Shown: one piece after another, positions 56,516-64,000 of the stretch
Layout of the letters: each line of letters starts with the position of its first letter
How positions within the stretch are numbered: the first letter of the stretch is position 1
Source: Escallonia rubra
Taxonomy: Eukaryota > Streptophyta > Magnoliopsida > Escalloniales > Escalloniaceae
NCBI GenBank assembly: GCA_033065855.1
Contig: JAVXUO010000653.1
Span: 62,001 to 126,000 of the forward strand
Reading direction: 5' to 3'
DNA: 64,000 bases
Translations under genes and position numbers: made by a program
The notes under the pieces: model-generated
What the model was told of the DNA's origin: nothing
The model's input: only the letters and a program-made list of their open reading frames with translations
Database searches by the model: none

Positions 56516-57530
56516 TAAAAACCACATCTGGTTTCTTTTTCTCTCCCCGTTTCCCTCTCTGAAATTCATCTCTCACCCACTCACCGCCGTTCTCACCTCC
56601 GGCGACACCCATGTCCCCCACCTTACGCCGCGCCACCAAGCCTTTTACTGCCGTCGTGCCACAAAATCCTCTACTATCGCCGCACCACGAAGCCCACCAC
56701 TGCCACCGCACCACCTACGCCGCCGTCGTCATACCCACCTCGAGATTTGTATGTCAATTGCCCTAAATTAATCTTGTAAAACATTCAAAATTGCCCTAAA
56801 TTATCTGAATTTTTTGTTAATTTGTCTTCAATTTAGGTTACATGCATCTCTTTCCTTTTATTTATGATATCATTCACTTTGTTGTTCAGACGGATCTTGG
56901 CTTATTGAAGAACTTGAACTTTGAGGACTAGGTTCTTCAAAATCAAGTTCAACTGTTAACTGTTCATACAGTTACGGACAACAGAAAAATTACCTATACA
57001 AGAGATTGTTTGTAAAAGCTTCTATATTATACTAGTTGTTACATAGTTGGGTTGCTAGTAGAAACTAGTGTTTTTGTACTCTCCTGTAGATGACTTAAGT
57101 TTTTTTGCTATTACAATGGCCAGTTGTTCACTTCGTTCTTATACTTTTATTTATAGTTGCCTGCTTCTTAACAGCTGGGCATCTTCCCATGTCTATTTCA
57201 TCTGAGAGTTTCTGTATAATTTCCTTCTGCCTTTTTGTGTGCTTTTTGCAAGTTGCCTAGCCCTAATATGCTGCAATTGGAGGCTGCAAATTGATTTGCT
57301 GGATTGGGAAGTAAATGCTAGTTTTGGTTTTGTGTAAGACAACCCTTTTAAAGAAATCGATATCCTGATTTAAATTTGTTATCTCTAATTTTCCTTAATT
57401 CTTGACCAGGTAGGGAAGAAAACCATATTCGGTAGTTAGTCCGTAACACCGATATAGATCATGGTGACGCTGAAAGGTCATAGATTATGGGCCATTGCAT
57501 GACATCAGGATAAGAAACCCTTTGTATTGT
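56516..57530. other. Leader of the CACTA element, possible untranslated exon
   Basis: 56540-56745 is C-rich (CCACCG, GCCGCCGTCG) unlike its AT-rich neighbours and ends near CGAGATTTGTATGTC, where a leader exon could be spliced. The rest to 57530 is non-coding and T-rich. Confidence 0.35.
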
Positions 57531-57534
57531 TTAT

Positions 57535-58010
57535 TCAATTCAACCGACCACTAAATTGAAGTAATTGAACCATAATTGAACCCTAAATTGAAGTAATTGA
57601 ACCTTAATTAAACCCTAAATTGAATGCTCTAATCGAATCGAACCCTAAATTAAACTAATTAAACCCCTAATTGAACCCTAAATTGAAGTAATTGAACCAT
57701 AATTAAATCCTAAATTGAATGTCCTAATCGAATCGAACCCTAAATTAAACTAATTGAACCCTAAATTGAATGCCCTAATCCAACTGAAACTTAAATTGAA
57801 CTAATTGAACCCTAAATTGAATACCCCAAATCAATCGAACCCTAAATTGAATCAATAGAACCCCCTAATTGAACCCTAAATTGATGTAATTGAACCCTAA
57901 TTATACCCTAAATTGAATTCCCTAATTGAACCGAACCCTAAATTAAACTAATTGAACGCTAAATTGAATGCCCTAATACAATCGAACCCTAAATTGAAAT
58001 AATTCAAGCG
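57535..58010. repeat. Degenerate AACCCTAAATTGAA tandem repeats
   Basis: About 20 variants of AACCCTAAATTGAA, AATTGAACC and CCTAATCGAA tile this stretch. The core AACCCTAAA resembles plant telomere repeat, but the longer unit and its position inside a CACTA leader argue against a telomere. Confidence 0.75.
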
Positions 58011-58254
58011 CATTGGATATGTGTATTTTGAACAATTTTTTTCCATTTGAACATTGATTATTTGTTTGATAATTTTAGGTTGTTAATTGTGCATTTGACA
58101 ATTGTGATTATTGATCGATGATTATTTTAGGTTGTTAATTGATGATTTTAGGTTATTAGCTGTGCATTTGAAGTAATTGCGATTATTAATTGATGATTTT
58201 AGGTTGTTAATTGATAATTTTAGATTGTTAATTGTGCATTGAGCATTTGAGATA

Positions 58255-59060
58255 TTGAGATTACTGACGGAGGATGTGACTCAATTGGATTGAATGTGTG
58301 ATTTATGTTAATTTTTATTGCATTGAGCATATGAGAATTGCGAATTGAGATTGTTGACGGATGATGGGACCTAATTGGATTGAGATACCTGTTAGTTAGC
58401 GCAGACACGGACACCACGTTTGATCGACGGTGTCCGACATTTAAAAAATGAATTAAAGTATGCCGATGTGTCTGGAGGTGCGTGTCCGGAGGGGTCGGAC
58501 ACGTGTCGGTATGTGTCGCACACGTGTCCGGAGGTGTCAGACACGTATCGGACACCATATCGACACCCTCTATGAGGTGTCGGAATTGAGGTTGTTGACG
58601 GAGGATGGGACCCAATTGGATTGAGATACCTGTTAGCTAGCGCAGACACGGACACCACGTCTGATCAACGGTGTCCGACATTTAAAAAACAATTTAACGT
58701 ATGCCGATGTGTCTGGAGGTGCGTGTCGATGGGGTGGGTGTCTGGGGGCGTCGGACACGTGTCGGTATGTGTCGGACACGTGTCCAGAGGTGTCAGACAC
58801 GTATCGGACACCATATCGACACCCTGTATGATGTGTCAGAATTGAGGTTGTTGACGGAGGATGGGACCCAATTGGATTGAGATACCTGTTAGCTAGCGCA
58901 GACACGGACACCACGTCTGATCGACGGTGTCCGACATTTAAAAAACAAATTAACGTATGCTGATGTGTCTGGAGGTGCGTGTCGGTGGGCGTCGGACACG
59001 TGTCCGGACACGTCCGGAGGCCTCGGACACGTGTCCAGAGGCGTCGGACACGTGTCCGAA
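58255..59060. repeat. Three tandem copies of about 256 bp with CACGTG palindromes
   Basis: Each copy has GGGACCCAATTGGATTGAGA, ACCTGTTAGCTAGCGCAGAC, GGTGTCCGACATTTAAAAAA and a cluster of GGACACGTGTC motifs. The copies begin near 58364, 58604 and 58860; the identical minus ORFs starting at 58658 and 58914 show the 256-base period. At least eight GACACGTGTC-type sites occur in total, each an exact or near palindrome with a G-box core. Confidence 0.85.
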
Positions 59061-59061
59061 A

Positions 59062-59919
59062 CTACCCCTCATTAACATTAATTAGCCCTAACATAACCCA
59101 ATTAAGCCTAATTAGCCCTAATTAGGACTAATCAGCACTACTCGGCACAATTAAACCCTAGTTAGGATTAAATAACCCCTAATTAGTCCTAATCAACCCT
59201 AATTAGCTATAATTATCCAAAACTACCCCTCATTAACATTAATTAGCCCTAACATAACCCAATTAAGCCTAATTGGCCATTGGCAACGAGATGGTTCAAC
59301 TCGTTGCCAACGAATTCTATTTAATGTGGAATTGGTAACATATGTAACGATCTTTCTGCAGTTTTAATATTTTGGAAAGATTCTTGCATATGTTATCAAT
59401 TTCTGAACGCATGCATGCATAGAAACCTTTAGTTCCCGTTCAAAGGTACTCATTACAAAGTAATGCTTTGTAATGAGCCTTTGGATGTCCAGTTTGGACA
59501 ATTTAGAAAAGCTAATTGTTTATAAAACAACATTTTGACTCATGCTTTGTGTTCTATGTCGTGGATATTTGGTACACGTTCTCGTGTGTTTCTCCGGGTG
59601 CATACAGATCTGGTTTTCTAACATCCGTCAAACCTTTTTTAGCAAGGTTAGATGAATGTTAGAACACCTAATCGATGTCGTGTACTTGGAGAAATGCGGG
59701 GAGGTGCTGCCGAATTTTTCACAGACATGGGACTAAGCATGAGTTATTCACTGTTTTATAAACATGTGCTTTTCTGAATGGGATAGGGCCACTACCTATT
59801 GAAAAGTGGAGGGGAAATATGTAGACATGTTGTAACATTCATACATTCATATTTACATCGACAATGCCTAATCACTGGTCATAATTGAAGGTGGTATACA
59901 GTACGATAATTCAGTCGTC
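59062..59919. other. CACTA leader upstream of TNP2
   Basis: A block beginning AACTACCCCTCATTAACATT is duplicated at about 59062 and 59219, separated by TTAGCCCTAA-rich text. The remainder to 59919 has no ORF and would hold the transposase promoter. Confidence 0.5.
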
Positions 59920-62900
59920 ATGTCAGTCGATCGAAGTTTGATGAAAATGAAGAATGCTGAAGATTTTGAGTGTCTCGTTGACGAATTTCTTGACTTCGCT
60001 TATGTGCATCCTGCACATGTTGACCTTGATAAGATAAGGTATCCGTGCGGTAGATGTGAGTTGTTGCACTGGAGAAAAAGAATTGAAGTAAAATGGCATC
60101 TTCGTCGGTACGATTTTATGGGTGGATACACAAGGTGGACGCAGCACGGGGAAACGATAGTATTGTCGTCCAACCCGGCTAGTCAAACTGAAGTTAGGGA
60201 GGAGGCACGATATGATTACCGAGATATGATTATGGATGCTGGGCATGCTAATGTTGACTGGGGTGACGACAGTCCACAACCGTCGAACGAGGGGGCTCAT
60301 CAGTTTTATGAGTTGTTGAGAGCTGCGAAAGAGCCGCTGTGGGATGGAGCTATGAAACACACATGGCTGTCTGCGGTTAGTAGGTTATTACAGTTGAAAT
60401 CAGACCACGGGCTGAGTGAGAAAGGTTTTAACGAGTTTGTTACCCTAATCAAATAAATACTGCCCGAAAGTGAAAAGGTACCGCCGTCGTACTATGACGC
60501 GAAGAAGATGATGAGGAAACTTGGGTTGAGCTATGACCGAATAGATGCATGCAATAACGATTGTGTATTATTCTGGAAAGAGAATAAGGATTTGTCACGG
60601 TGTCCAGTATGTGATCATTCGAGGTACAAACCGGACAAAGGGAAGAAGAAAAATATTGCATGGAAGATATTGCGATATTTCCCGGTCACACCACGGCTTC
60701 AGAGAATGTACTACTCCTCCAATACGGCTGAACATATGAGGGCTCATCGTGAGACTCGCAGCAACGATGTCGATGTGCTGACACACCCAGCTGATGGAGA
60801 GGCGTGGAAGGAGTTTGACCGCAGGCATCCAGTCTTTGCTCAGGAAGTTCGGAATGTTAGACTTGGTCTGGCAACCAATGGGTTCAACCCTTTCGGTCAG
60901 TCTACCACGCCTTACTCCTGTTGGCCTGTTATTATTGTCCCTTACAACCTTCCACCAGGCATGTGCATGAAGAAGTCGTATATGTTCTTGTCGTTGCTTA
61001 TTCTGGGGCCGAAGAGCCCCGGTAAGGACATAGATGTGTATTTAAGGCCGTTGATTGATGAGTTAAAACAGTTATGGAATCATGGAGTCGAAACATATGA
61101 TGCATCCCTTAAATAAAATTTTCAGGTGAGGGCTGCTTTGATGTGGACTATACATGATTTCCCCGCTTTGGGAATGACGTGTGGCTGGAGCACACATGGG
61201 AAGCTAGCATGCCCTGCTTGTATGGGCGTGAACCCCGGTCATACGTTAAAGCACGACGGAAAGGCCTCGTGGTTCGGATGTCACCGTAAGCTTTTGCCAC
61301 CGGGCCATCAGTTTCGTAGGCAGAAGGATAAATTTGACGGGACAATCGAGCGTGAGGTTGTCACACTGGACTACCCATCTGGTGAAGAAGTACTCTCACA
61401 CCTGGAGGCACTTGATACTGACATACCACACGGTAAGGGTGTGCTGGATCAGAAGATTGCAGGGTTCGGGAAATAGCACAACTGGAGAAAATTTTGTATC
61501 TTCTAGGAGTTAGCCTACTGGAGGACGCTCGTTATCCGAAACAACATGGATGTGATGCATATTGAGAAGAACGTTTTTGATAATGTGTTCAACACAGTGA
61601 TGAATGTCAAGGGCAAATCGAAATATCACCTTAAAGCGAGAAGGGATCTACAACAGTTGGGTGTACGCCGTGAATTGCATCCTCGGACAGTCAGTGGGAG
61701 GACCATACTTCCGAAAGCACCTTACTGTCTAGACAAGAAACAAGTGGAGAAGGTCTGTCAGTGGGTTAAGAATTTGAAGCTTCCGGATGGGTTTGCGTCC
61801 AACATATCTCGTTGTTGCAATGTATCGGAATGCAAGTTCCAAGGGATGAAGAGTCACGACTGCCACGTATTCATGGAGAGATTCATTCCTATTGCCTTCC
61901 GGGGACTGTTGCCACGGGTTGTTTGCGAGACTTTGACTGAATTATCTCATTTCTTTCGAGATATATGCTCTTCTACGATCCGGGTGAGTAACATGGAAGT
62001 GCTTGAGAAGAACATTGTGGTGACGATTTGCAAGCTGGAGAAAATCTTCCCACCTTCGTTCTTTGATTCAATGGAGCATCTGCCTGTTCACTTGGCATAT
62101 GAAGCTAAGATGGGTGGACCCGTGCAATATCGGTGGATGTATCCCTTCGAGAGGTAATCCTTAAATTGTTACAGTTGTTCGTTTACACTTAATGCGACAT
62201 CTGTTATCATTGATATTCCACCTAACTCGATTCGCTAAACTTCTAGGTTCATGTTCCATTTAAAGAAAAAAGTCCGTAATAAGGCTCGGGTTGAGGGCTC
62301 AATTGCGGAGGCTTACGTAATGGAAGAACTTGTAAACTTTTGTAGTCAATATTTCGGGCCTGATGTTGGTACAAGGTTAAATCAACTAGGCCGAAATGAC
62401 CCCGGAGCAAGCACAAATTTGGAAGGGCAATTGTCAATATTCAAGCAGTCAGGTAGTCCGTTCGGCCGAACGTATACTCGATGGCTAACGGATGAAGAGT
62501 ACAGTGCTGCAACAATATATGCCCTTCTAAATTGCGATGAAGTTTCGGCATTCGTTGAGTAAGTTAAAGTCTTAATTCACTTACATTGTTGTACATAATT
62601 GAAAGTGTGTGTTAAGCGAGTCAACTATATTGGTTTGCAGTGAGTTCGATGCGGAATCTTTAATCACTGATCCCGCTGGACTTGAATCTCATCGGAAATC
62701 ACAATTTGTACAGTGGTTCAAAATCCGTGTAAGATTGTTTAACGAAATTATATTATGTGTTATATACAGTTCTGTGGCCAATTAGTATACTGATTTATCC
62801 TTAATTTTTACCGTCATCTACAATAGGTTCAGTCAATGGATAGACCAGTGGCCTCCTGCTTGAAATTACTAGCCGAAGGCCCTAACAAACAAACATCCTG

Positions 62901-63576
62901 TTACGGAGGCTATATCATCAACGGGTTTAGGTTTAACGTAAAAGATGATGACCGAACAAAACAAACCCAAAACAGTGGAGTCTTGGTCAACGGCGACTGT
63001 TATGCCGAGAATTGCATGGACTTTTACGGAGAGCTAGATGAGATTGTTGAGCTAACATATCTGGGTTCCCAAAACCGCCTGGTAATGTTCAAGTGTACGT
63101 GGTTCGATGTCACATGCAGTAGAGGAATCCGTGTTAGCTCTCAAGGGATTGTAGATGTCAATGTCAAGTCAAGACTTGCATCAGACGAGCCCTTTGTGTT
63201 TGCTAGTCAAGCTGTACAAGTCTTTTACGCGGAGGACGTCGCCAATCCCAAATCTCATTGGTATACAACTATCAAGTCCAAGAAATTGCCCGTGACATAT
63301 GACAGTGAGCTAGACTCCTTTCAAGCCGACCAACCACGTGTCTTGTTCCCTGTTGAGGTCAACAACGAGGAGGACGATCTTCCTCTTCCAACAACACTTC
63401 TTGTAGGAGAAGAAGTCGTAGATGATGACGCGGAAGACGTGGAAAGTGTTGGAGATGATGTGACCGAGTCTACTGATGAAGAGGATGAATTAGAAGATGA
63501 AGAGGACGACGAGTCCCACGAAGAAGAGGACGACGAGGAAAGTGATGAAGATGATTCGCAAACTGAAAATGATTGA
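59920..63576 (+). pseudogene. CACTA transposase TNP2, four exons, four in-frame stops
   Basis: Exons 59920-62153, 62247-62558, 62641-62728 and 62827-63576. Start ATG 59920. Domains: transposase-associated N-terminus (FECLVDEFLDFAY, YPCGRCE, TRWTQHGE); tnp2 core (LSYDRIDACNNDCVLFWKEN, CPVCDHSRY, RYFPVTPRLQRMY, NGFNPFGQ, VIIVPYNLPPGMCMKK, then MWTIHDFPALGM, GKLACPACM); DUF4218 (DVMHIEKNVFDNVFNTVMN, KSHDCHVFMERFIPIAFRGLLP); a conserved linker; DUF4216 (GFRFNVKDDDRTKQTQNSGV) and an acidic tail. It would cut and paste CACTA elements. One continuous frame in exon 1 is interrupted by TAA 60454, TAA 61114, TAG 61474 and TAG near 61501. No frameshift was seen, so inactivation looks recent. Confidence 0.9.
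62154..62640 (+). other. TNP2 introns 1 and 2
   Basis: Intron 1 is 62154-62246 (GAGAG/GTAATC to TTCTAG) and intron 2 is 62559-62640 (GTTGA/GTAAGT to GGTTTGCAG). Both restore the frame. A third intron is 62729-62826 (CCGT/GTAAGA to ACAATAG). Confidence 0.75.
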
Positions 63577-63745
63577 CTTGTAATGTTGTAACATCACGGG
63601 AAAAATGTAGTAACATTTTAGAACTTGGTGTTTATTGATGTGTTTTTGCACATCCGTTCATATATATATATATATATATAGTGCCGATGATGATTTATGC
63701 CAAATTATTGTTTTTAACGTGTTAATGTCTTTGTAATTTATCTAT

Positions 63746-63959
63746 ATGAAGTCAGATATGGATAGGATACGGGCTATTCGTGGCCGGGCTGGACGCCGAG
63801 CTGCTTCCTCCCCGGTGGGTCCCACCTCGTCATTGTCTACTGATGACGAGGCACAGAGTGATCACGGACAGCAGATGGGGCCCCAGCCGTCGCCCCAGCC
63901 CGACGCAGATTCATCCTACACGCGCGTGCATTTTCCATCTTCCGTGGGTTCTACCTCAG
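63746..63959 (+). CDS. First exon of the second CACTA gene (ORF2), partial
   Basis: ATG 63746 opens a Ser/Pro/Gln/Asp-rich frame (MKSDMDRIRAIRGRAGRRAA, then PQPSPQPDADSS) that ends at CTCAG/GTATAG, a splice donor at 63959/63960. A related but decayed copy occurs at about 48985-49192 in the same relation to its TNP2 gene. In CACTA elements this gene encodes the accessory protein that binds subterminal motifs. The remainder lies outside the window. Confidence 0.6.
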
Positions 63960-64000
63960 GTATAGTTGATAACGGTGTTTAGTACATTTTCGCTAGCCTT

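Larger units (their letters stand above)
56168..64000 (+). mobile_element. CACTA (En/Spm) element, 5' end and genes, continues past window
   Basis: The 5' terminus CACCACAAGAAAATA (one change from CACTACAAGAAAATA) starts at 56168. Subterminal TTTAGCGACGG/CCGTCGCTAAA motifs follow to about 56510. A long repeat-rich leader leads to a TNP2 transposase gene (59920-63576) and the start of a second gene (63746 on). The 3' terminus lies beyond 64000. The decayed copy at 46625-51461 shows how the right part should be organised. Confidence 0.85.

Noticed and set aside
57535-58010. Interstitial telomere repeat
   Set aside because: The AACCCTAAA core is present, but the unit is the longer AACCCTAAATTGAA and is irregular, inside a CACTA leader.

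Overview
The window looks like repeat-dense, AT-rich nuclear DNA of a eudicot plant. It contains a plant-type TIR immune-receptor exon, GT-AG introns, CACTA (En/Spm) transposons with TNP2, DUF4218 and DUF4216 domains, Ty1/copia and Ty3/gypsy-Tat retrotransposons, plant L1-type LINEs, plant mobile domain (PMD) genes, and many AT, AC and CT microsatellites. I cannot name the species. Nearly everything with recognisable coding content belongs to a mobile element, and most of it is broken by stops and frameshifts. The one plausible host gene is the TIR exon at 51939-52399.

Layout. 1-4310 is non-coding: a PIF/Harbinger-like MITE (702-1192), a long CA/CT-rich tract and decayed CACTA-like repeats. 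4311-16088 is a Tat-clade gypsy element with a 5' LTR, gag, protease, RT, two RNase H domains and integrase, plus an antisense PMD gene (13000-16087, minus strand) containing an intron. It runs into a 3' fragment of a copia element (16088-16509). 17691-18147 holds another copia-type LTR end and primer-binding site. 19048-20293 is a poly(A) retroposon with target-site duplications. 20827-23501 is a related solo gypsy LTR with target-site duplications and three different tandem arrays. 25495-25764 and 26652-26870 are ends of CACTA elements.

28432-34170 is the most unusual part: a minus-strand gene joining a plant mobile domain to a Ulp1-type (C48) cysteine protease. It is bracketed by 17 copies of a 23-nt near-palindrome, nine on its 3' side and eight on its 5' side. 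One array is itself interrupted by a second MITE (28855-29538).

34757-44030 is a LINE on the minus strand, split by a nearly full-length copia element (38264-43206, AAAGG target duplication). 44111-46624 is a second, 5'-truncated LINE, next to the decayed 3' half of a CACTA element (46625-51461). Then come the TIR exon, a charged ORF (54317-54901), a short inverted-repeat element (55100-55946), and a better-preserved CACTA element running off the right edge (56168-64000). Its TNP2 gene (59920-63576) has four exons and four in-frame stops.

The elements are nested: copia in a LINE, a MITE in the palindrome array, and a retroposon in older sequence. Except for the TIR gene, the genes here serve element mobility and not host metabolism.
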